Positions 1 to 7,885 of a stretch of DNA of 64,000 nucleotides are shown piece after piece (the stretch's first letter is position 1; the number at the start of each line of letters is the position of its first letter). A program made the position numbers and the translations under genes. Below the pieces are notes generated by a model. The model was not told where the DNA came from, did no database searches, and saw only the letters and a list, made by a program, of their open reading frames with translations. Source of the stretch: Roseibium aquae (GTDB lineage Bacteria > Pseudomonadota > Alphaproteobacteria > Rhizobiales > Stappiaceae); contig NZ_VXDC01000009.1 in NCBI RefSeq assembly GCF_008711285.1, positions 62,001-126,000 on the forward strand. Reading direction: 5' to 3'.

Positions 1-1596
1 TTCGGCATCCGCGCCCCCGATCCAGCGGCCCGTCACGGCGGAGAGAAGCCGGGGCGTGCCCTGGACGGCAGTGCGCTGCATGTAATGCTTCACGGAACGC
101 ATGCCACCCAGTTCCTCGCCGCCGCCGGCCCGGCCGGGACCGCCATGGACGAGACCTGGAAGCGGTGAACCATGGCCCGTGGAGGTCTTGGCGCTGTCGC
201 GGTTGCCGATCAGAATCCGGCCGTGGTGGGAAGCGAGCCCGAGCACCGCGTCTTCCGCCACGCGCGGATCATTTGTGAACACCGAACACACAAGCGACCC
301 CTTGCCGCGCTTGGCCAGCGCGACCGCTTCCGCCACATCGTCGTAGGGCATGACGGTTGCCACAGGACCGAACGCTTCCACGTCATGAACGGATTGAGCG
401 TCGAAGGGTTTAGAACAGTGCATCAGCACCGGATTCAGGAAGGCCCCCGCTTCGGCATCGCCCGAGGCGACTTTGACCGATCCCGGATCCCCGGCAACGA
501 TTTCGGCATCCTTGGACAGATCGGCAATGCGCTCGCGCACTTCCTCGCGCTGCGCCAGCGAGGCGAGCGCCCCCATACGCGTCGTTTCCGCCGCGGGGTC
601 ACCCACAACGGTCTTGGCCAGCCGTGCGGAAAGCGCCACGATCACCGGCTCAACATGCGCGCGCGGCACCATCACCCGGCGGATGGCGGTGCATTTCTGC
701 CCCGCCTTCACCGTCATCTCGCGCGCAACTTCCTTGACGAAGAGCTCGAATTCTGGGGTGTCCGGTGCGGCGTCCGTGCCCAGGATCGCGCTGTTCAGAC
801 TATCGGCTTCCATGGTGAAACGGACCGCCTCGCGGATCACGTTTGGATGGGCTTTGAGCATCTGCCCCGTCGCCGCCGACCCGGTGAAGGTCAGAACATC
901 CTGCCCTGTCAGGTGGTCGAGCATGTCGCCGGCCGATCCCGAGACAAGCTGAAGCGCTCCATACGGCAGGACTCCGGTTTCAAGGATCCGGCGAACCATC
1001 AGTTCCGTCAGATAGGCTGTCTGGCTGGCCGGTTTGACCAGGCACGGAACCCCGGCCAGCAGAGACGGCGCGATCTTCTCCAGCATCCCCCAGCAAGGGA
1101 AGTTGAAGGCATTGATATGAACGGCGATGCCCTCCAGCGGTGTCAGGATGTGCTGGGCTGAAAACGTGTTGTCCTTCGACAGCGGTTCCACATCCCCGTC
1201 CGTCAGAACCTTGGCGTTCGGCAATTCCCGGCGGCCCTTGGAGGAATAGGCGAAGAGCGTGCCGATGCCGCCTTCGATGTCGATCCAGCCATCCGCGCGG
1301 GTGGCACCGGTCAAGAAGTTTTCAGCGTAAAACTCTTCCTTGTGGTCCATCAGCGCCTGAGCCAGCGCCTTCAGCATGGTTGCCCGTTCGTGGAACGAGT
1401 ATTTGCGCAGGTTACTTCCACCAACGGACCGGCCCCACTCCAAGGCCGCGCCGAAATCCAAACCGGACGCATCAATCAAAGCCACGGGCTCGCCCGTCGC
1501 CGCGTTGAGAAGCGGCTTGCCCTCTTTCGCGCCGCGGGTCCACCGGCCGGCAACAAAGCTTTCAAGAATGCGCGGGCTGGCGGCCTGAGCGGTCAT
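1..1596 (-). CDS. paaZ: Phenylacetate degradation protein PaaZ, aldehyde dehydrogenase part (truncated by window edge)
   Basis: The 532 codons visible form an aldehyde dehydrogenase domain. In PaaZ this oxidises the semialdehyde formed after hydrolytic opening of oxepin-CoA in the phenylacetyl-CoA pathway. The catalytic Cys302 sits in KAGQKCTAIRR and the general base Glu263 in FTMEADSLN; FTGSAATG and NAFNFPCWG are cofactor and substrate loops. The reading frame is open to base 1, so the C-terminal MaoC-like hydratase domain of the bifunctional family would lie outside. The start ATG follows GGGAGATAT at good spacing. It is the last visible gene of the paaXABCDE run, 58 bases after paaE. Without the C-terminus, a dehydrogenase-only PaaZ/PaaN variant cannot be excluded. 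Confidence 0.92.
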   Translation of the reverse strand, partial: MTAQAASPRILESFVAGRWTRGAKEGKPLLNAATGEPVALIDASGLDFGAALEWGRSVGGSNLRKYSFHERATMLKALAQALMDHKEEFYAENFLTGATRADGWIDIEGGIGTLFAYSSKGRRELPNAKVLTDGDVEPLSKDNTFSAQHILTPLEGIAVHINAFNFPCWGMLEKIAPSLLAGVPCLVKPASQTAYLTELMVRRILETGVLPYGALQLVSGSAGDMLDHLTGQDVLTFTGSAATGQMLKAHPNVIREAVRFTMEADSLNSAILGTDAAPDTPEFELFVKEVAREMTVKAGQKCTAIRRVMVPRAHVEPVIVALSARLAKTVVGDPAAETTRMGALASLAQREEVRERIADLSKDAEIVAGDPGSVKVASGDAEAGAFLNPVLMHCSKPFDAQSVHDVEAFGPVATVMPYDDVAEAVALAKRGKGSLVCSVFTNDPRVAEDAVLGLASHHGRILIGNRDSAKTSTGHGSPLPGLVHGGPGRAGGGEELGGMRSVKHYMQRTAVQGTPRLLSAVTGRWIGGADAE

Positions 1597-1654
1597 GGCG
1601 GATATCTCCCTAAACTCTGATTATCTATTTTTAATCAGTTCGTTGCCTGAAAAT

Positions 1655-2731
1655 TCACTGGTCATAGGTAACGACGATTGTGTCGGTGAGCGGCGTGCAT
1701 TGGCAGGTCAGCACATAGCCGGCGCGGACTTCATAGTCTTCAAGCGCATGGTTCTGGGCCATTTCAACCTCACCTTCGAGCACCTTGGCACGGCAGGTCG
1801 AACAAACCCCGGCCTTGCAGGAAAAGGGCGCGTCGAGATTGTGCTCGATCGCCGCTTCCAACACGCTTTGACCCGTTTTCGGCATGGTGAATGTTCGGGT
1901 CGTGCCATCAAGCGTCACCGTGGCCTTCGCCTCGCCTGCGCGCTCGGCCGCCAGCTTGCTTTTGGCCGGCGCCTTGGCCCGCCCAGGCTGACCGGAGGCG
2001 AAAAGCTCGTACTTGATCTGCTCCGGTCTCAATCCATGCTGCCTGAGGCTGTCCGAAATCGTCAGCATCATCGGCTCGGGACCGCAGATGAACGCGGTAT
2101 CGATCGCCGTGGGGTCGATCCAGGTTTCGAAAAGGCGCTTCAGTTTATCTGCATCGAGCCGTCCGGTGAAAAGCTCGATATCCTGCGCGTCGTTTTCCAG
2201 AATGTGAAGCACAGCGAACCGGTTGAGATACAGATCCTTCAGATCGTCGAGCTCCTCACGGAACATGATCGAGTTGATAGCGCGGTTGGCATAGACGAGC
2301 GTGAAGCGCGAGCCGGGTTCCCGTGCGAGCACTGTCTTGATCAAGGAGAGTACTGGCGTGATGCCTGAGCCGCCCGCGAACCCGAGATAGTGGCGTTCCT
2401 TGGACGGGTCCAGTTCAGTGAAAAACCGGCCCATGGGCGGCATGGCTTCCAGCACCGCGCCCTTGGCAAGATCCTCGTTGGCCCAGGTCGAGAACGCCCC
2501 GCCATCGACACGCTTGATGCCAACCCGCAGGACGCCGTCATCCTTGCCGGCACAAATCGAATAGGACCGGCGCAACTCCACGCCGTCGAAGTCCTTTCGG
2601 AAAGTCAGGTACTGGCCTTGAATGAAGTCAAAAGCAGCGCGGTCTTCCTCTCGGGGCTGCAAGGTGACCACCACGGCATCACGCGTCGTGCGCTGAATAT
2701 CTGTGACTTCTAGGGGATGAAAGCGGGACAT
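1655..2731 (-). CDS. paaE: 1,2-phenylacetyl-CoA epoxidase reductase subunit PaaE
   Basis: 358 aa, the usual PaaE length. It passes electrons from NAD(P)H through FAD and a plant-type 2Fe-2S cluster to the PaaA di-iron centre. Domains in order: FAD-binding barrel with the RSYSICAG flavin motif; NAD-binding domain with GGSGITPVLSLIK; C-terminal ferredoxin domain whose ligands are in CKAGVCSTC plus a fourth Cys in YVLTCQC. It lies 20 bases downstream of paaD, in the same direction, consistent with one transcript. The cytoplasmic enzyme acts on phenylacetyl-CoA made by PaaK, which is not in this window. Confidence 0.96.
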   Translation of the reverse strand: MSRFHPLEVTDIQRTTRDAVVVTLQPREEDRAAFDFIQGQYLTFRKDFDGVELRRSYSICAGKDDGVLRVGIKRVDGGAFSTWANEDLAKGAVLEAMPPMGRFFTELDPSKERHYLGFAGGSGITPVLSLIKTVLAREPGSRFTLVYANRAINSIMFREELDDLKDLYLNRFAVLHILENDAQDIELFTGRLDADKLKRLFETWIDPTAIDTAFICGPEPMMLTISDSLRQHGLRPEQIKYELFASGQPGRAKAPAKSKLAAERAGEAKATVTLDGTTRTFTMPKTGQSVLEAAIEHNLDAPFSCKAGVCSTCRAKVLEGEVEMAQNHALEDYEVRAGYVLTCQCTPLTDTIVVTYDQ

Positions 2732-2751
2732 ACGGCGCGGTCCTCGTCAGC

Positions 2752-3264
2752 TCAGATGCATTTGAAATAGTCGAAAGGTTCCAGACAGCTCCGGCACCGG
2801 TAGGCCGCCTTGCAGGGAGTCGAGCCGAATTGGCTCACCTTTTGGGTATCGATTGAACCGCAGCGCGGGCACTCGATCACAAGATTTCCTTGCCCGGTCA
2901 GGCGGCTTGCCAATCCCGCGGCCCGGCCGTCGGCCGCCGTGCCGTCAATGGGCGGGGCAATGCCATAGGCTTTGAGCTTTTCGCGGCCCACTGTGCTGAT
3001 CCAGTCCGTGGTCCAGGGCGGTGACAGGCGCCGCTCCAGCCGGATCTGCTCCACGCCCTTGTCCAGCAGCACCTTTTCGATCTCGAAATTGATCACGGAG
3101 GTTGCCGGGCAGCCCGAATAAGTCGGCGTAACCGTGACAACCAGGGTGTCTTTGTCCCAGGCCACGTCCCGGATGATGCCAAGATCGGTTAAGGATATGA
3201 CCGGAATTTCCGGATCGGGCACCTCACCCAGCCAGGACCAGATTGTGTCGACGGAGGGATGCAT
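2752..3264 (-). CDS. paaD: PaaD, DUF59/zinc-ribbon maturation factor of the phenylacetyl-CoA epoxidase
   Basis: 170 aa. The N-terminal part (about residues 1-90) is a DUF59/MIP18 domain with DPEIPVISLTDLGII and the family cysteine in YSGCPAT. The C-terminus carries a zinc-ribbon-like set of cysteines (CPRCGS, then C, then CRSC and a final Cys). PaaD is required for PaaABCE activity and is thought to act in metal or Fe-S insertion. The reading frame is open further upstream, but that part overlaps paaC. The ATG at 3264 gives the normal length and begins 4 bases after the paaC stop. The paralogous domain occurs in sufT of this window. Confidence 0.94.
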   Translation of the reverse strand: MHPSVDTIWSWLGEVPDPEIPVISLTDLGIIRDVAWDKDTLVVTVTPTYSGCPATSVINFEIEKVLLDKGVEQIRLERRLSPPWTTDWISTVGREKLKAYGIAPPIDGTAADGRAAGLASRLTGQGNLVIECPRCGSIDTQKVSQFGSTPCKAAYRCRSCLEPFDYFKCI

Positions 3265-3268
3265 CGTG

Positions 3269-4048
3269 TCACCAGACCGCGCCGGGATAAGCGCGCTGCA
3301 GGAACTGCATGTCGGCCAGGATATACCCCAAGTGCTCCGTATGCCGGCCGGATTTGCCGCCTTGATGCGCGAAGGTGCTGTCCGGAACGGAAAGTGTTGC
3401 CGCCCGCAGCACCTCTTCCACTGTCTGGCGCCAGACCGTCCCGACTTTGGCAAGGTCCGGCGCGATCCCGGCCGCAGCCGTGGCAGTGTCGATTTCGTCG
3501 GGTGTCGACAACTCGCCGGTATAGGCCCATTGGTCGTCCAGCGCTGCCTGCATGCGGGCATGGCTCTCTTCAGATCCGTCACCCAGCCGGATCACCAGAT
3601 CGGCCGAACGCTCCAGATGATAGGACACTTCCTTCAGAGCCTTGGCCGCGATCTCGCGGACCCGTTCCTCGGTTGACGTCAAGAGCTCCGTCAGCATGGC
3701 GTGGTGCCAGGCGTCGAACAGGAACTGGCGCATCAGCGTCTGGCCGAAATCCCCGTTCGGACGCTCGACCATCAGGACATTGCGGAACTTCGAGGCATCT
3801 CGAAGATAGGCGAGGTTGTCGGCCGTGCGCCCCGCGCCTTCCACCTCTCCGGCCAGCCCGAGCCAAAGCTGGGTTTGACCGATCAGATCCAGCGCGGTGT
3901 TGGCCATCGCGATGTCTTCTTCGAGGACCGGTGAATGACCGCACCATTCCGACAAACGGTGCCCGAGGATCAACGTGTTGTCGCCCATGCGCATCAACCA
4001 GGTGGCGTAGGCTGTCCGATCGACTTGATCAGCGGCGGCCTCCATCAC
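3269..4048 (-). CDS. paaC: 1,2-phenylacetyl-CoA epoxidase structural subunit PaaC
   Basis: 259 aa, the usual length. PaaC is the ferritin-like partner of PaaA; it scaffolds the oxygenase and lacks its own di-iron centre. It is recognised by the N-terminal RMGDNTLILGHRLSEWCGH and by LIGQTQLWLGLAG and LMRQFLFDAWH. Its ATG overlaps the paaB stop as ATGA (bases 4045-4048), a sign of translational coupling. The start adds one extra Met before MEAAADQ and either could be used. It belongs to the paaABCDE run, all on the minus strand. Confidence 0.95.
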   Translation of the reverse strand: MMEAAADQVDRTAYATWLMRMGDNTLILGHRLSEWCGHSPVLEEDIAMANTALDLIGQTQLWLGLAGEVEGAGRTADNLAYLRDASKFRNVLMVERPNGDFGQTLMRQFLFDAWHHAMLTELLTSTEERVREIAAKALKEVSYHLERSADLVIRLGDGSEESHARMQAALDDQWAYTGELSTPDEIDTATAAAGIAPDLAKVGTVWRQTVEEVLRAATLSVPDSTFAHQGGKSGRHTEHLGYILADMQFLQRAYPGAVW

Positions 4049-4329
4049 ATGTGTCCCACTTCATCGGGAATGTCGAAAAAAGTCGGGTGGCGGTAGACCT
4101 TGTCGTTGGAGGGTTCGAACAGCGGGCCCCGCTCTGAAGGACTTGAGGCAGTGATGTGCTTGGATTCAACCACCCAGATCGACACACCTTCATTGCGCCG
4201 CGTGTAGACATCACGCGCGTTCTTGATCGCCATCTCCGCATCCGGTGCGTGCAGGCTGCCGACATGACGATGGTTCAGGCCGTGCTGTCCCCGGATGAAG
4301 ACTTCCCAAAGCGGCCATTCCTTTTTCAT
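4045..4329 (-). CDS. paaB: 1,2-phenylacetyl-CoA epoxidase subunit PaaB
   Basis: 94 aa, the normal length for this small subunit, which bridges the PaaAC oxygenase core in the PaaABCE complex. Family hallmarks: KKEWPLWEVFIRGQHGLNHR at the start, HAPDAEMAIKNARDVYTRR, and the C-terminal PTFFDIPDEVGHM. The longer in-frame start upstream would add 42 unrelated residues; the ATG at 4329 follows GGGAGAGATC at good spacing and gives the conserved N-terminus. Its stop overlaps the paaC start by 4 bases. An 85-base gap separates it from paaA. Confidence 0.96.
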   Translation of the reverse strand: MKKEWPLWEVFIRGQHGLNHRHVGSLHAPDAEMAIKNARDVYTRRNEGVSIWVVESKHITASSPSERGPLFEPSNDKVYRHPTFFDIPDEVGHM

Positions 4330-4414
4330 CGGATCTCTCCCAAAATCACCAGTGCCGGGCTTTTTGCACAATATGTTTTTATCGTTGTGTCGATGGGACC
4401 CGGTGTCACTGATC

Positions 4415-5407
4415 CTATTCCGCGGCCAATTTTGCAGCAGATTGTTTTTCTGCATGGGCCATCAGCCCTTCGCGGAACCAGGCGCCGTCTTCCCATGCCT
4501 TGACCCGGGCGCCGAGGCGTTCCTTGTTGCACGGGCCATTGCCCTTCAGGACCTCATAAAATTCAGACCAGTCCGGCTCGGAGAAATCGTAGCCGCCCTT
4601 TTCCTCGTTCCACGCCAAGTTCTCATCGGGGATTGTCAGGCCAAGATATTCAGCCTGCGGCACGGTCTGATCGACGAATTTCTGCCGAAGCTCGTCATTG
4701 GTGTTGATCTTGATCTTCCAGGCCATCGACTGCGCCGAATGGACGGAATCCTTGTCCGACGGGCCGAACATCATCAACGAAGGGTACCAGAACCGGTTGA
4801 GCGCATCCTGCGCCATTTCCTTTTGCTCCGGCGTGCCTTTGGCCATCTTCATCATGATGTCGTAGCCCTGGCGCTGGTGGAAGCTTTCTTCCTTGCAGAT
4901 CCGGATCATGGCCCGGCTGTAAGGGCCATAGGACGTGCGCTGCAAGGGCACCTGGTTCATGATGGCCGCGCCATCGACCAGCCAGCCAATGGCGCCAATA
5001 TCGGCCCAGGTCAGCGTTGGGTAGTTGAAGATCGAGGAGTATTTCATATTGCCGGAATGAAGCTTCTCCAAAAGCTCGTCCCGGCTGACACCGAGCGTTT
5101 CCGCCGCGCAGTAAAGGTAAAGACCATGGCCGGCCTCGTCCTGCACCTTGGCAAGCAGGATCGCCTTGCGCTCCAGCGTCGGCGCGCGGGTGATCCAATT
5201 GCCTTCCGGCAGCTGGCCAACGATTTCGGAGTGCGCATGCTGGCCGATCTGCCGGATAAGCGTCTTGCGGTAGCCTTCCGGCATCCACTCTTTCGGCTCG
5301 ATTTTCTCGCCGCGGTCAATGCGCTCCTGAAAGGCCCGTTCTTCCGGCGACATCTCCTTGAGATCTTTGACGCCCTCGCCCGTGGATTTCACCATTTGCG
5401 CGTACAT
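4415..5407 (-). CDS. paaA: 1,2-phenylacetyl-CoA epoxidase catalytic subunit PaaA
   Basis: 330 aa di-iron oxygenase that epoxidises the aromatic ring of phenylacetyl-CoA, the committing step of the pathway. Ligand motifs of the ferritin-like fold are visible: [17 protein letters not shown] and [14 protein letters not shown] (the ExxH pairs). The start at 5407 is preferred because GGAGGAGAGG lies just upstream; an ATG 18 bases earlier would place that ribosome site inside the gene. It is the first structural gene of the operon, 139 bases downstream of paaX in the same direction. Confidence 0.97.
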   Translation of the reverse strand: MYAQMVKSTGEGVKDLKEMSPEERAFQERIDRGEKIEPKEWMPEGYRKTLIRQIGQHAHSEIVGQLPEGNWITRAPTLERKAILLAKVQDEAGHGLYLYCAAETLGVSRDELLEKLHSGNMKYSSIFNYPTLTWADIGAIGWLVDGAAIMNQVPLQRTSYGPYSRAMIRICKEESFHQRQGYDIMMKMAKGTPEQKEMAQDALNRFWYPSLMMFGPSDKDSVHSAQSMAWKIKINTNDELRQKFVDQTVPQAEYLGLTIPDENLAWNEEKGGYDFSEPDWSEFYEVLKGNGPCNKERLGARVKAWEDGAWFREGLMAHAEKQSAAKLAAE

Positions 5408-5546
5408 GACCTCTCCTCCAGACATGCAACAAGATGTTTCATCTGCAACTTATACCGCAGAAAGCATCACACGAAAAGCGAAATCCGTATAAATTTTGTA
5501 ATGTTTTACCTCCTGATCCAAGCCGTCCGCGCTTTCGCAGGAAAAA
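5408..5546 (-). promoter_or_regulatory. paaX-paaA intergenic region, probable paaA promoter and PaaX target
   Basis: The 139 bases between the repressor gene and the first epoxidase gene are clearly richer in A+T than the flanks. On the minus strand a TATAAG hexamer (5454-5449) could be a -10 element. Just upstream is TTCGTGTGATGCTTTC, which shares TGTGAT with PaaX sites known from Escherichia coli but does not match the full site. A strong ribosome site, GGAGGAGAGG, ends the region. The assignment is inference from position and composition. Confidence 0.4.
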
Positions 5547-6407
5547 TCAAAAGCTTCGCAAGCCTTGCAGGCGTTTCTTAGACGCCGCCGTCTCAGCCGA
5601 GAGCGGCCCGTCAACCGCCAAAAGATTGCCGGTGATATAAACCTCCGCCGCGGCGGTCATTCGGAGGTAGAGGCGGTTGAACAACGCCCGCGCCAAAGGT
5701 GCCGGCCAATCCGGCGGCAGGGCGTTTGGCGGCAAATGCGGGTCCTTCAAGACCACCGCACGGTAGGCGTGGACCATCGCAAGCCGCAAGGCCAAAGCGT
5801 CCGCGGGCCGCAGGCCGCCGTCCTCCAGCAACGTTGATTCAATCCGTGAATACCGTTCGATAAAGCTCTGATATTTCACCCTGTAGTCGTCAAGCGGCCA
5901 GGCTCCAGAGGCAAGCGCAGCCACGGCGGGTGTCCCGGACAGCGCCTTGGCCGCGAAAACGACGCCCGGCAATTCCTCGCCCGGCTGCGCCGTCCCGATC
6001 CAGACCCCCGTGGACACGGGCACGAACCCCTGCCCGCGCAGGGTGCGATCCTGATCAGCCGGCACATTCAGGGCGATGAAAAAGCCGGATTGTGGCTCCC
6101 GGCGATGGAACAGGATACCGGCCGCCTGCAGATATTCCGCCCGCGCACGATCGGTCAGGCGGTAGAAGCTGCGCCGGCCCACCCGTTCACCGGCCAACTG
6201 GCCGGCGGACACAAGGCGCGATACGGCCGTCCGCGTCAGGCTTTCGCTGATCCCAAACCAGGAGCAGATCTCGATGAGATTGCCCATCCACAGCACACCG
6301 CCCCGCGGATCGACAATATCCCCGTAGATCGTGACGATGAATGCGGCAGCCTTCGGCGTTTCGTCCAGCGCTGAAGCCAGGATGGCGGGGAATGCGGTTT
6401 GGATCAT
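5547..6407 (-). CDS. paaX: Phenylacetic acid operon repressor PaaX
   Basis: 286 aa transcriptional regulator of the PaaX family, which represses paa genes until phenylacetyl-CoA binds. The N-terminal third is a winged helix-turn-helix region including SWFGISESLTRTAVSRLVSA and GRRSFYRLTDRARAEY. The middle and C-terminal parts (DDYRVKYQSFIERYSRIE and VHAYRAVVLKDPHLPPNALP) match the family. It lies upstream of and in the same direction as paaABCDEZ, so repressor and target may share a transcript or be separated by the promoter at 5408-5546. No strong ribosome site is seen at the chosen ATG. Confidence 0.94.
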   Translation of the reverse strand: MIQTAFPAILASALDETPKAAAFIVTIYGDIVDPRGGVLWMGNLIEICSWFGISESLTRTAVSRLVSAGQLAGERVGRRSFYRLTDRARAEYLQAAGILFHRREPQSGFFIALNVPADQDRTLRGQGFVPVSTGVWIGTAQPGEELPGVVFAAKALSGTPAVAALASGAWPLDDYRVKYQSFIERYSRIESTLLEDGGLRPADALALRLAMVHAYRAVVLKDPHLPPNALPPDWPAPLARALFNRLYLRMTAAAEVYITGNLLAVDGPLSAETAASKKRLQGLRSF

Positions 6408-6546
6408 CGCGGCGGGATCTGGAATGGCAACGACTCCCTCTGACCAAGGCTCTCAACACAATTCTGTTTAGCGTTGAAGCCGTGCTCCGGGCAAGGGCCG
6501 CCCAATTCCAGTCATCTTGAGGAAGAACGGTTGCACCTCGATATAT

Positions 6547-6568
6547 GAAACGTTATATGATTACACGT
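6547..6568 (+). promoter_or_regulatory. Candidate Zur box upstream of znuA
   Basis: GAAACGTTATATGATTACAC begins at 6547. Its core GTTATATGATTAC (6552-6564) matches the alphaproteobacterial Zur core GTTATA-NN-ATAAC with one mismatch, and the left flank GAAA also fits. It sits about 33 bases before the znuA start, where it could cover the promoter. Zur with bound zinc would repress here. The match was made by eye and the right outer arm is poor. Confidence 0.6.
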
Positions 6569-6600
6569 AATAGAATTACATCAATTCATGGATCCGCTTC

Positions 6601-7752
6601 ATGCCCCTGTCTTCGCAATCCTCCCCCTCCCTCACCCGCCGCACGGCCCTTTTCACCACTGTAGCCACCTCGCTCGGCCTTTGGGGCGGCGGCGCGCTTG
6701 CGCTTGAAGACCTGAAGGTCGTGACCACGATCAAGCCGGTCCATTCGCTGGTTGCGGCCGTGATGGAAGGGGTTGGCACGCCGTCGCTCCTGATCGACGG
6801 CGCGGCCTCTCCGCACGGCTTTGCCTTGAAACCGTCTCAAGCGGCAGATCTGCAAAATGCGGACCTGGTGATCTGGGTCGGCCCGCAACTTGCACCGGCG
6901 CTCGAAAAACCAATCGAAACACTGGCCGCCAATGCCGTTCAGATCGAGTTGATGAAAGCGCCCGGCGTTCACCTTCTGGGGTATCGGGAAGGCGCGCGTT
7001 TCGAAGGGCATTCCCACGATCACGGCGAAGAGGCGCACGGCCATGACGATCATGATCACGGCAAGGAAGAGCACGCAAGTCATGACCACGGCCACGATCA
7101 TGCTGAACACGATCGTTCACATGACGACCATAGCCACGATGACCACAGCCATGATCACGCGTCGCATGATGATCATGGGCATGACAAAGAGGAGCATGCG
7201 GGCCACGATCAAGGGCATAATCACGCGCATGGCGGCAAGGATTCGCATATCTGGCTGGATCCGGAAAACGGGAAAGCCATGGTCAACGCGATCGAAGCGG
7301 CCTTGATTGAAGCTGATCCGGAACACGCGGACGCATATAAGGCGAATGCAGCAAACACCCGCCAGAAGATCGACAACCTCTCCGCCTCAATCTCCGGCCG
7401 GATGGCCACGCTGAACAACACCGGCTTCATTGTCTTCCACGATGCCTACCGCTATTTCGAGCACCGGTTCGACATTGAGGCCGCCGGCGCGATCTCGATT
7501 TCCCCGGACACGCCGCCGAGCGCGGATCGGATTCGCCAGATCCGGGATCTGATTTCAGAAAGCAGCGCCGCCTGTGTCTTCATCGAACCGCAGTTTGAAC
7601 CGAAGATCGTCGACTCTGTCATCGAAGGCACCCAGACCAAGGCTGTTTTATTGGACCCGCTTGGGGCGATGGTTGAAAACGGACCCGATCTTTACACCAC
7701 AGTCATTGAGGGCGTCGCATCGAGCCTGGAAGAGTGTTTTTCGCAAGGCTGA
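6601..7752 (+). CDS. znuA: Zinc ABC transporter substrate-binding protein ZnuA
   Basis: 383 aa periplasmic protein that binds Zn2+ and delivers it to the ZnuBC importer. A twin-arginine-like or Sec signal is at the N-terminus (TRRTALFTTVAT... to GALALED). The cluster A-1 signature KVVTTIKPVHSLVAAVMEGV is followed by the first ligand region SPHGFALKPSQ. About residues 138-215 is an extended His/Asp-rich loop typical of ZnuA, and later ligands lie in DSHIWLDPENG and IVFHDAYRYFEHRF. The usual znuB/znuC partners are not adjacent: the next gene is on the other strand. Probably Zur-regulated through the box at 6547. Confidence 0.95.
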   Translation: MPLSSQSSPSLTRRTALFTTVATSLGLWGGGALALEDLKVVTTIKPVHSLVAAVMEGVGTPSLLIDGAASPHGFALKPSQAADLQNADLVIWVGPQLAPALEKPIETLAANAVQIELMKAPGVHLLGYREGARFEGHSHDHGEEAHGHDDHDHGKEEHASHDHGHDHAEHDRSHDDHSHDDHSHDHASHDDHGHDKEEHAGHDQGHNHAHGGKDSHIWLDPENGKAMVNAIEAALIEADPEHADAYKANAANTRQKIDNLSASISGRMATLNNTGFIVFHDAYRYFEHRFDIEAAGAISISPDTPPSADRIRQIRDLISESSAACVFIEPQFEPKIVDSVIEGTQTKAVLLDPLGAMVENGPDLYTTVIEGVASSLEECFSQG

Positions 7753-7813
7753 TGACCGGGACAGATTTGTGCCTCAAGTGGTGACCCCAATCACACACAA
7801 AACATAATGAAAC

Positions 7814-7837
7814 CTGCGGAGCATCCACGCTCCGCAG
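7814..7837. terminator. Hairpin between convergent znuA and L,D-transpeptidase genes
   Basis: CTGCGGAG (7814-7821) pairs perfectly with CTCCGCAG (7830-7837) around an 8-base loop. It lies in the 133-base gap between two converging genes, so it could end both transcripts. No long T run follows on either strand, so it may not be a classical intrinsic terminator. Confidence 0.5.
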
Positions 7838-7885
7838 CTCACTACAAAGATACATGTCAGCCGATCAGCCGGTCCCGGCCGGCCA

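Noticed and set aside
172-1161. 329-codon plus-strand open frame antisense to paaZ
   Set aside because: The minus strand codes an intact aldehyde dehydrogenase with its catalytic Cys; the plus-strand frame is a composition shadow.
3265-3582. N-terminal extension of PaaD by 106 residues
   Set aside because: It overlaps the well-conserved C-terminal half of paaC in another frame and has no resemblance to PaaD.
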